This document shows positions 7,375 through 12,929 of a stretch of DNA of 13,231 bases, one piece after another. Below the pieces are notes generated by a model. The model made no database searches and was not told the origin of the DNA. It was given only the letters and a program-made list of their open reading frames with translations. Position 1 is the first letter of the stretch. Each line of letters starts with the position of its first letter. Made by a program: the position numbers and the translations under genes. Origin of the DNA: an uncultured Prevotella sp. (GTDB lineage: Bacteria; Bacteroidota; Bacteroidia; Bacteroidales; Bacteroidaceae). Where the stretch lies: assembly GCA_937906765.1 (NCBI GenBank), contig CALCUV010000014.1:1-13231 (forward strand), written 5' to 3'.

Positions 7375-8508
7375 ATGCAAGAACTGAATACGAAATGCAC
7401 CATTGAGGATGGTGTCATCACTATCGCCCAAGGCGTAGAGCGCATCGAGGAGGGAGCCTTCTGCGAAGTTGACTTCAACGAATTGCATGTCCCTGCCAGT
7501 GTCAAAACGCTTGAGTATCCGCTCGACCTCAGCGAAGAACTCGAAGCCGACATCTATCTCTATGGTGCCGATACGGCAATACAGTTTTCTGAGCAAGCCA
7601 TGTGGAAAATTGTCAAAGCCCGCATCTTTGTCATGCCTGAATTTCAGGCCGATTATGTGGAGCAACTTGATCAGACGCTTTCTGCAAATTGGCGCGAAGT
7701 GATCTCCATAAAGTCCATGCCTGCCGATAGACGCCATCATTATGGTGCTATAAAGGAGCGCAAGACTCACGAGGAACCTACACCCCAACAGCGGACGCAA
7801 CTCATGGCGTTAGATGCCGAATATCGTCGACTATTGGCGAAGTGGGAGGAGCGTTGTGCTGAACCCTTTGCTGCGGCGCTGGTAGAGTTGCGTGCTGAGG
7901 AGGAGACCTTCAAGTCATCATTCAAACTTGTAGAGCGTCCCTTCTGGTTGTTCCCATTCTGCGACAAACCTCAGTCCAAGAAGGCACGCAATCGCATATC
8001 CTTCGCTCTTCAATATGGCCAGTACCTTGTAGATAATTTTAATACCATAACTAAAAGGATAAACTCAAACACCACAGAGGTTGATGCACTTATGCGGGAC
8101 ACCGATGGATGTAGCATCTCTTCGACGACAAAGCGCCTGAAGCAGTTATGTGCCGAGTGTCAGCAACTCATTGATGAGGGTGTTGATAAACTGCACAGTC
8201 TCCGTATCCATATTCCCGACCTCAAGGCAGAACGTCCCAAGTTAGTGGCGAAGCCCACATTCAGTTTCAAACGTACCCTCATTTCCATCGGAATCTTTCT
8301 GTGTGTGTGCTTGCCTTTGATCGCTCGCTTTATCGCAGTAGATTCCGTTAAGGATTTGTGTTTTGGGCTTTGGGGAATTGTCCTGATTGCCTTCTGCATC
8401 TATCTTGTGTGGTGGCTCAATGATTTTGTTCTGGTGATAAGGCATCGCTCCGATGGGAGTGTAGAAATCACTGAAGAACACGAGTCAAAGAAATCAAGTA
8501 AGTTGTAA
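7375..8508 (+). CDS. Membrane protein with N-terminal BspA-like LRR segment
   Basis: 377 aa, specific function unknown. Residues 8-47 (IEDGVITIAQGVERIEEGAFCEV...LHVPASVKTLE) fit the BspA/LRR_5 unit 'I.eGv..I...AF...l.iP.SV..I', but only about one to two units are present. Residues 125-185 are rich in Glu, Arg and Leu and probably form a long helix or coiled coil. Two hydrophobic segments near the C-terminus (about 301-321 and 327-348) are separated by a very short turn, so both ends should lie on the same side of the inner membrane. With no signal peptide, the large N-terminal part and the charged tail (HESKKSSKL) are probably cytoplasmic. That topology would let the ATPase encoded 33 bp upstream reach it. 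LRR_5 segments are usually on surface proteins, so a cytoplasmic one is odd. Confidence 0.82.
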   Translation: MQELNTKCTIEDGVITIAQGVERIEEGAFCEVDFNELHVPASVKTLEYPLDLSEELEADIYLYGADTAIQFSEQAMWKIVKARIFVMPEFQADYVEQLDQTLSANWREVISIKSMPADRRHHYGAIKERKTHEEPTPQQRTQLMALDAEYRRLLAKWEERCAEPFAAALVELRAEEETFKSSFKLVERPFWLFPFCDKPQSKKARNRISFALQYGQYLVDNFNTITKRINSNTTEVDALMRDTDGCSISSTTKRLKQLCAECQQLIDEGVDKLHSLRIHIPDLKAERPKLVAKPTFSFKRTLISIGIFLCVCLPLIARFIAVDSVKDLCFGLWGIVLIAFCIYLVWWLNDFVLVIRHRSDGSVEITEEHESKKSSKL

Positions 8509-8517
8509 GCACCTTTC

Positions 8518-8571
8518 GAAAAAAAAGTTGCCCCATTTTTTGAATTTTTTCCTTTTTGTTTCTATATTATA
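8518..8571 (+). promoter_or_regulatory. Promoter segment P2, near-identical to the one at 5035
   Basis: TTTG at 8539-8542 and TATATTAT at 8563-8570 are separated by 20 bp, as in P1. The 54-bp block differs from 5035-5088 at only two positions (A to G in GTTACCCC, and one T to C in the T-tract). It begins 9 bp after the stop of the membrane-protein gene and drives the 68-aa gene at 8605 with a leader of about 30 nt. Confidence 0.65.
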
Positions 8572-8604
8572 TAGGTAACTCAATTAACACATCATTCAAA
8601 TACT

Positions 8605-8811
8605 ATGGTACAGATTAAACTTTTCAGAGACCACACTCCTGAGTTGGAGAAGTTTGAGAAGCAGGTGAACAACTTTCTTTGCGAGCATAAGGATAAGATT
8701 GTCGTAAGAGATATTAAGTACACTGCCGAATATATCAACCCACACAATTCAGCGTGGCAAAACTGGACGGCAATGGTCATTTATGAAGTGGTGGAAGATT
8801 CCGCTGAATAG
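8605..8811 (+). CDS. Small protein resembling the Cse60 family
   Basis: 68 aa, acidic, no signal peptide. The layout is MVQIKLFRDH, then a helix ELEKFEKQVNNFLCEH, then VVRDIKYTAEYI and finally WTAMVIYEVVE. This follows the pattern of the small Cse60 proteins described from Bacillus sporulation: short N-terminal strand, helix with a 'iN.FL' stretch, 'v.dIKy' strand and a terminal 'aMviYe' strand. The resemblance is by eye and the family's molecular role is not known. A sporulation role makes no sense in Bacteroidota, so it would be a distant or repurposed member. It has its own promoter (P2) and is followed, after a repeat, by the 113-aa gene at 8904, which may share its transcript. The ATG at 8605 is the only reasonable start. 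Confidence 0.72.
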   Translation: MVQIKLFRDHTPELEKFEKQVNNFLCEHKDKIVVRDIKYTAEYINPHNSAWQNWTAMVIYEVVEDSAE

Positions 8812-8842
8812 ATAATGCAATAAATAGTCGAGAGTACGCAAT

Positions 8843-8899
8843 CCGAATGGCAACCTCATAACCTTCTAACCTCATAACCTTCTAACCTCATAACCTTTA
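8843..8899 (+). repeat. Core-plus-octamer element, copy 4, in front of the 113-aa gene
   Basis: CCGAATGG (8843-8850, one base off CCGCATGG), one base, then six contiguous octamers: AACCTCAT, AACCTTCT, AACCTCAT, AACCTTCT, AACCTCAT, AACCTTTA (8852-8899). The array ends four bases before the ATG at 8904 and so takes the place of the ribosome binding region. No clear purine arm is visible to the left, making this a half element. Its octamers resemble those at 4827-4858 and 11284-11323. Confidence 0.72.
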
Positions 8900-8903
8900 T
8901 CCT

Positions 8904-9245
8904 ATGTTCGTAAAATCCGACCTTTATATCCGTGGCGCCGAGTCGCAACGCACTGCCCTTGTGCAGATGGTGAAGAAGATTGCTGAGCGCATCGGTGTGA
9001 CTACCACAGAAGAAAGCGCTTTGAATATTCCCATTGGCATGGTGATGAATGTGCTTGTGGGCGACGCCATGCACTTAGGACTGCTTGTCGGTCTTAATAC
9101 CGAGGACCCTGAATGTGTTGTCATGCGTGTAGAGTTGCCCAATGCCACAGCGCTAATGACGCTCTACGACGCCCTGCTTGAATGCTTTAACGAAATAGAA
9201 ATAGAGGTGGATGAGGATGTGGAAGACGTGCCTTGGCCGTTTTGA
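8904..9245 (+). CDS. Hypothetical protein, 113 aa
   Basis: 113 aa, not recognised. The sequence alternates strands and helices: KSDLYIRGAE, a helix TALVQMVKKIAERIG, a short hydrophobic stretch (IPIGMVMNVLVGDAMHLGLLVGL) too polar for a confident membrane span, and a strongly acidic C-terminus (EIEIEVDEDVEDVPWPF). The compact alpha/beta layout would fit a small cytosolic domain, possibly an immunity-like or regulatory protein, but nothing in the sequence shows this. It follows the Cse60-like gene at 92 bp, with the intervening space occupied by the octamer repeat right up to the ATG, so any shared transcript would be translated through the repeat. There is no good terminator before the next gene at 9407; the 161-bp gap is AT-rich with a weak heptamer remnant (TTCCAAT/TTTCAAT) near 9335. 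Confidence 0.75.
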   Translation: MFVKSDLYIRGAESQRTALVQMVKKIAERIGVTTTEESALNIPIGMVMNVLVGDAMHLGLLVGLNTEDPECVVMRVELPNATALMTLYDALLECFNEIEIEVDEDVEDVPWPF

Positions 9246-9406
9246 AAAATAAATTCAAATTTACTTCACAAGTTTTTATGTACGAGTAGACAAGAAGGTC
9301 TGACTTGATCAAGAAGAATTTATAAGGGGAGACTTCCAATTTTCAATTCCGAAGTTGGTTGGCGTTCCCTTGCTTATGAAGTTGCAAATTTTAAATAACT
9401 ACCTGT

Positions 9407-9931
9407 ATGAAAATACTATACATCTATGGTTATGGCGGTAGCGCTTCAGGTTCTACCGTTACCATGTTGAAGCGCCTGATGCCCGAGGGATATTCCGTGG
9501 AAGCATTTACCTATACGCAGGCAAATTGTGCTAAGGCGCGTGAAGAGATTTTGGCGTACATTCGTGAGCACGATATTGACCTCGTTATGGGCAGTTCGCT
9601 GGGCGGTTTTATTACCCACACTCTGAAAGGTGTGCCCCGTATTCTGATAAACCCCTGCTGGTTGCCGAGCGAGGTGCTTCCCACCATCGGTGCTCCCGCA
9701 GAACTTGTGGCGACCTATGCTCCTTTTGAAAAGTGGGCGGAAGAGCATGCTGCTGAGGATAACTCTTTAGTACACGCCTTTTTTGCCGACGCTGACGAAT
9801 TGCTTGGCGACAAATACGTGAGCGCGTTTCTGCGCTACTATCCCGAATCCCATTGCCACCGCATTTCTTCCGGTCATCACCTTTCGGAGGAAGGAGCGAG
9901 GGCGATTATAGAACATCTTTGCAATAATTAG
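9407..9931 (+). CDS. YqiA/UPF0227-like alpha/beta hydrolase
   Basis: 174 aa, the small size typical of YqiA/YcfP-like esterases. The N-terminus MKILYIYGYGGSASGST matches the strand plus 'hGf.ss..S' oxyanion loop of the family. The nucleophile elbow GSSLGGF places the catalytic serine at residue 64. ILINPCW follows, as 'vviNPa' does in YqiA. The likely acid is Asp128 or Asp130 in FFADADELLGD, and the histidine is 157 or 158 in SGHHLSEEG near the C-terminus, so the triad looks complete. Members hydrolyse short acyl esters or thioesters in vitro; the natural substrate is unknown. No signal peptide, so cytosolic. The next gene starts two bases after its stop, indicating translational coupling. 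The start at 9407 fits the family N-terminus. Confidence 0.86.
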   Translation: MKILYIYGYGGSASGSTVTMLKRLMPEGYSVEAFTYTQANCAKAREEILAYIREHDIDLVMGSSLGGFITHTLKGVPRILINPCWLPSEVLPTIGAPAELVATYAPFEKWAEEHAAEDNSLVHAFFADADELLGDKYVSAFLRYYPESHCHRISSGHHLSEEGARAIIEHLCNN

Positions 9932-9933
9932 TT

Positions 9934-10209
9934 ATGCACGAACTCAACGAATTGGAGCGCTTCTGCGAGGAGCGTGGATTCCTTTTCCATGCCCACGGAA
10001 GTGGAAAGTGGGGGCGTGAGCGTTACTGGACCTATTATAAGGTAGAGAACAATGCCGACACCCGTTTCTCGATTGAATATTTTCCCGTCCAGCATCGTGT
10101 AAAGATACGCATAGGAGCAAATCGCTACGAAGGACTTGTGGAGTCTCTCACTCACCTCAAGGAACTGCTGGCGGTCATGCGCATACATGTAAAAATAGAG
10201 AGTAGTTAG
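9934..10209 (+). CDS. Hypothetical protein, 91 aa, coupled to the hydrolase gene
   Basis: 91 aa, not recognised. It starts two bases after the hydrolase stop codon, so the two are almost certainly one transcript and probably translationally coupled. The layout is an N-terminal helix (ELNELERFCEERGF), then aromatic-rich strands (RYWTYYKVENNADTRFSIEYFPVQHRVKIRIGANRYEG), and a C-terminal helix (LVESLTHLKELLAVM), suggesting a small alpha/beta domain. The last four codons and the TAG stop lie inside the purine heptamer array starting at 10197 (AGAGAGT AGTTAGT), so the repeat has supplied the natural end of the protein (IESS). A shorter ancestral or alternative C-terminus is possible. Confidence 0.75.
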   Translation: MHELNELERFCEERGFLFHAHGSGKWGRERYWTYYKVENNADTRFSIEYFPVQHRVKIRIGANRYEGLVESLTHLKELLAVMRIHVKIESS

Positions 10210-10295
10210 TAGAGAGTAGTTAGTAGCGCCATCCGGAGTGTCGTCCCGCATGGCATACTCCTCACTTCTCACTCCTCACTCCTCACTCCTCACTT
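10197..10295 (+). repeat. Heptamer-array element with CCGCATGG core, copy 3
   Basis: Four purine heptamers (AGAGAGT, AGTTAGT, AGAGAGT, AGTTAGT; 10197-10224), a 21-nt spacer, CCGCATGG (10246-10253), then pyrimidine heptamers: CATACTC, CTCACTT, three CTCACTC and CTCACTT (10254-10295). As in the other full copies, TC precedes the core with three bases between. The left array overlaps the 3' end of the 91-aa gene and contains its stop codon. The core points in the direction of transcription of both flanking genes. Confidence 0.8.
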
Positions 10296-10355
10296 TCTCA
10301 TAGCCTTACTCTATAAATATTTCTTTAAATGACAGGTAGAATGTTTTTAAAATGC

Positions 10356-10363
10356 TACCTTTG
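10356..10363 (+). promoter_or_regulatory. Candidate -7 box for the sigma-like gene
   Basis: TACCTTTG is an exact fit to the Bacteroidota -7 consensus TAnnTTTG, 39 bp before the ATG at 10403. No TTTG lies at the expected -33 distance (nearest weak candidate TTAAATG around 10325-10331), so support is partial. Confidence 0.42.
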
Positions 10364-10402
10364 AAGCGTTAATTATTTTACCCAATAAAATTAACATTGT
10401 AA

Positions 10403-11386
10403 ATGAAAGGACAGCACATCTTGGAGTATCTGCAAAAAGATGCTTCAGCATTTAATATTGATGACTTCTTGGTGATGATTGGCAGAGAGTCGTTGCTCTC
10501 CCATGAAGAAGAACAATCCCTCATCGTCCAGGCACAGCAGGGCGATGCTGAGGCAATGGTTCGACTGCTGACTGCCAATATGCGTTTTGTGGTGGCGTTG
10601 GCAAACCAATACTCGAGAAACCAAGCTCCTTTGCAACGATTGATACAAACCGCTGTGTCGGGATTGGAGCAGGCGATAAAGGTGTTCGACCCAGCGTCAG
10701 GTCAGCACCTCTTCAAGTTTGCCGTGCCCGCACTGCGTGAGGCGCTCTTTCGTTGTGTTCAATCTTACGCGCCCGAATCCCCAAAGCGGGAAACGCGTTC
10801 AGGAGTGCGACAACTAAAACTCGTTAAGAAATCTTATACGCTCCCGAAAATAGATGTATATCTGAGCGGGCAACCTTTCGTGTTGGAGGATTTCCTTCTC
10901 ACAGCATCTATAGTCAAGAATCTCGTTGATGAAGATGAGAAATATCTGATAGACGAGATGTTGGACATTGCAGACGGCAGACACACTCTTTTTGCTCATA
11001 GATTTTATGAACGATTTACGGAGGAAGCAATCAAATGTGACGCCGCGGAATATGGTATCCCCGTGGAAGATCAGGATTTTGAGGATAATGACAGGTTTGA
11101 AATCCTATGTCAAAAGGTGGTGAGCAGAAGGCAGGATGAGAGTCGAGTAATGAGCGAACTGAAATGGCTCTATGCCCCTTATATTGTGAAAATAGCCCAA
11201 GAGTATGCTGGGCAAGAAGTCCCCTTGGAGAAACTCATTGCCTGCGGACTCAAAACGTTTGGAGAGGCCTTGAAGCAATATGACACCTCAGAATCTCAGA
11301 ACGTCTTAACCTCAGAACCTCACCCCCTTCTCACCTTTGCTACACCGCAAATACGCGAATCCATGCAACGCCTCACTGGGCAATAG
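10403..11386 (+). CDS. Degenerate sigma-70-like protein with two region-2-like modules
   Basis: 327 aa. Residues 20-118 align with regions 1.2-2 of the Bacteroidota primary sigma factor: DDFLVMIGRESLLSHEEE, AQQGDAEAM, LLTANMRFVVALANQY, PLQRLI, GLEQAIKVFDPASG and FAVPALREALFR. The tandem tryptophans and following Gln of region 2.3-2.4 (YAVWWIRQ in RpoD) are replaced by FAVPALRE, and EGNLGL is TAVSGL, so promoter melting is doubtful. No region 3 or 4 follows. Residues 251-324 repeat the pattern (LYAPYIVKIAQEYAGQEVPLEKLI...GEALKQYD...LLTFATPQIRESMQR); by eye 18 of 59 ungapped positions match the first module. Residues 294-307 of the second module are encoded by an octamer repeat and correspond to an extra eight residues. 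It has its own -7 candidate. Possible roles are a core-polymerase-binding regulator or a sigma decoy (inference). Confidence 0.78.
   Translation: MKGQHILEYLQKDASAFNIDDFLVMIGRESLLSHEEEQSLIVQAQQGDAEAMVRLLTANMRFVVALANQYSRNQAPLQRLIQTAVSGLEQAIKVFDPASGQHLFKFAVPALREALFRCVQSYAPESPKRETRSGVRQLKLVKKSYTLPKIDVYLSGQPFVLEDFLLTASIVKNLVDEDEKYLIDEMLDIADGRHTLFAHRFYERFTEEAIKCDAAEYGIPVEDQDFEDNDRFEILCQKVVSRRQDESRVMSELKWLYAPYIVKIAQEYAGQEVPLEKLIACGLKTFGEALKQYDTSESQNVLTSEPHPLLTFATPQIRESMQRLTGQ
11284..11323 (+). repeat. Octamer array inside the sigma-like coding sequence
   Basis: Five contiguous octamers: CACCTCAG, AATCTCAG, AACGTCTT, AACCTCAG, AACCTCAC. Positions 11295-11322 match the minus strand of intergenic 4828-4855 at 26 of 28. 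The array encodes residues 294-307 (DTSESQNVLTSEPH); three octamers are 24 nt, which keeps the frame and equals the eight-residue surplus against the first module. Confidence 0.75.
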
Positions 11387-11461
11387 GTAAACTGACGTAA
11401 TTAAGAACAAGATAATGATTTTAAAACTTCGCGATATATAGGCAATCGCAATCTTTATACT

Positions 11462-11848
11462 ATGGCAAATATTTGGAACTTTGAAATCAAAGTGGTAGAC
11501 GCGCAGGATGCCGAAAAGATGAAGGACTGCGTGCGCGAACTCAGCAAGGAATATACTTTAGTGCCTACGTCTGATGACCCCGGTGACGGATGGTATCAGG
11601 CGGGATTGGAATATGGCGACGACTTCGTGCACTACACCGATAGCATTGTAGAGCGCTTAGAGCAATTCACCGAACTTGCCGAAAAGGTGGCCGCACAATT
11701 CCCCGAGATGCCACTGCTCTTCACTCAGTTTAACACTGACAACCAGGGCTTATATAGATATGAGTCGAAGGATGGAAAGTTTGTCCGCAGAGGATCATCC
11801 AGCCCACACGGAAACCGCAGATCATGTGGGACTTACTCAGTCCGCTGA
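11462..11848 (+). CDS. Hypothetical protein, 128 aa; possibly the N-terminal part of a frame-split gene
   Basis: 128 aa, family not recognised. The first 110 residues look like a folded alpha/beta domain: MANIWNFEIKVVDAQDAEKMKDCVREL, a Trp-Tyr strand DGWYQAGLEYGD, a helix DSIVERLEQFTELAEKVAAQFPEM and strands LLFTQFNTDNQGLYRYESKDGKFV. The last 18 residues (GSSSPHGNRRSCGTYSVR) are rich in Ser, Arg and Gly and read like out-of-frame sequence. The next reading frame, one base back, is open from 11764 and carries on as a domain of the same general pattern, overlapping this one by 25 nt from its ATG at 11824. From 11462 to 12885 is 1424 nt, one short of a multiple of three, so a single-base deletion near 11785-11800 would explain both pieces. 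Two separate, translationally coupled genes remain possible. Confidence 0.62.
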   Translation: MANIWNFEIKVVDAQDAEKMKDCVRELSKEYTLVPTSDDPGDGWYQAGLEYGDDFVHYTDSIVERLEQFTELAEKVAAQFPEMPLLFTQFNTDNQGLYRYESKDGKFVRRGSSSPHGNRRSCGTYSVR

Positions 11849-12885
11849 AGGTGACGCTCCACACGAACGACTCCGAAGATTTTAATCAACTTTGGGCGTG
11901 TGCCGAACCTTTACTTACAGCACAGAGAATTAACGCTGAAGTGAACACCGCCACTCAGGAAATCACCTGGGGATACAGCGAAGAGTATGAAGCACAGGTG
12001 TGTGATGCCCTCATTGCCAAGATGAGCGAACAGATGCCCGACATACAGGTGGTGTGCATGAAGCACGATGTGGACAGTCCTGAATTTAGCGGTTTGCAAT
12101 ATTGCATCATGGGCAAGGGCGAAGGTGAGTGGAAGAAAATTACGGGTGCGACTTTTGAAATTGCTTATGCCATTTGGTTTGCAAGTCTCGATTCAGCGTT
12201 GGGGGTCACCGTTTACGATGCCTTTACCAATCCCGAGAAATGCATAAAGGCAGTGCTCGAAGAGATTCGTAAGAGCGATTCGCAAGGTGACAACATCCTC
12301 AACTACAGAGTGATGGATATAATGTTCCAAGAAGAAAAATTCCTTCACCTTTTGCAACCCGAGGACAAGCAGTGGTTGCTCGATTTGGACTGCACCGAAG
12401 CCGACTGCATCGTGCTGGGTGGTATGTACAAGCGTCGCCAGCGCTTCTATGACGAACTCTTTACCGATGAAGTAACGGGTGAGCAGGTGACGATACAGCG
12501 CTACGACACGCTTGACACCACTCTCTGGAGCGGCACCGCGGAAGAAGCCCAGGCTTTATACGACAAGATTTGTGCGTCAAGTCGCCGCGCTCTGCAAAGT
12601 CCCATTGTGCACCATTGGATTAGTTATACACCCTTCAACCCTATGGTCATTGTGGAGCAAACCATGGCAGACTTGGAAAACATGCCCCACAACGTGCTGA
12701 TGGAGCATCCCGCCTATGGTTGGGCATGTGAAGAGTTGGGCTATGCCTACTACTATGGCGAGGAGCAGTTGGGCTACCACAAAGACCTGGACAAAGCGCG
12801 CAAGTATTACGCCCTCGCAGAGCAGGTAAAAGCAAATACACAAGATGAAGATTTGCTCCGCACGGGCAATCCGTTTAACGCCTAA
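11824..12885 (+). CDS. Hypothetical protein, 353 aa; possibly the C-terminal part of a frame-split gene
   Basis: 353 aa from the ATG at 11824, but the frame is open back to 11764, where it reads QRIIQPTRKPQIMWDLLSPLKV, a plausible in-frame lead. The N-terminal 105 residues (LKVTLHTNDSEDFNQLW...ITWGYSEEYEAQV...LIAKMSEQMPDIQVVCMKHDVDSPEFSGLQYCIMGKGEGEW) resemble the domain of the preceding frame: strand, helix, Trp strand, helix ending '-P-', then two strands. The middle and C-terminal parts are mixed alpha/beta; near the end ACEELGYAYYYGEEQLGYHKDLDKARKYYALAEQ looks like a Sel1/TPR-type helical repeat, in which tandem helices mediate protein contacts. No signal peptide or catalytic motif was recognised. 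A strong hairpin terminator starts 10 bp after the stop. Together with the upstream frame it would make a 474-aa protein. Confidence 0.75.
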   Translation: MWDLLSPLKVTLHTNDSEDFNQLWACAEPLLTAQRINAEVNTATQEITWGYSEEYEAQVCDALIAKMSEQMPDIQVVCMKHDVDSPEFSGLQYCIMGKGEGEWKKITGATFEIAYAIWFASLDSALGVTVYDAFTNPEKCIKAVLEEIRKSDSQGDNILNYRVMDIMFQEEKFLHLLQPEDKQWLLDLDCTEADCIVLGGMYKRRQRFYDELFTDEVTGEQVTIQRYDTLDTTLWSGTAEEAQALYDKICASSRRALQSPIVHHWISYTPFNPMVIVEQTMADLENMPHNVLMEHPAYGWACEELGYAYYYGEEQLGYHKDLDKARKYYALAEQVKANTQDEDLLRTGNPFNA

Positions 12886-12894
12886 TAGTTCTTT

Positions 12895-12929
12895 GAGGGT
12901 GTGTCGAAATTCAATTTCGGCACACCCTC
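12895..12929 (+). terminator. Strong intrinsic-type hairpin closing the rightward gene series
   Basis: A 17-bp inverted repeat, GAGGGTGTGTCGAAATT (12895-12911), one base, AATTTCGGCACACCCTC (12913-12929), with a single G-T wobble. It begins 10 bp after the stop codon of the 353-aa gene. The following bases (TTGAGTTGT) are only moderately T-rich, which is common in Bacteroidota terminators. Because the stem is almost symmetric it could also stop transcription arriving from the right. Confidence 0.8.

Noticed and set aside
10403..11386. Functional alternative sigma factor
   Set aside because: There is no region 3 or 4, and the key aromatic residues of region 2.3-2.4 are absent, so it is described as sigma-like only.
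11764..11848. Programmed -1 ribosomal frameshift
   Set aside because: No X-XXY-YYZ slippery heptamer occurs in the correct phase in the overlap and no stable downstream stem is obvious.
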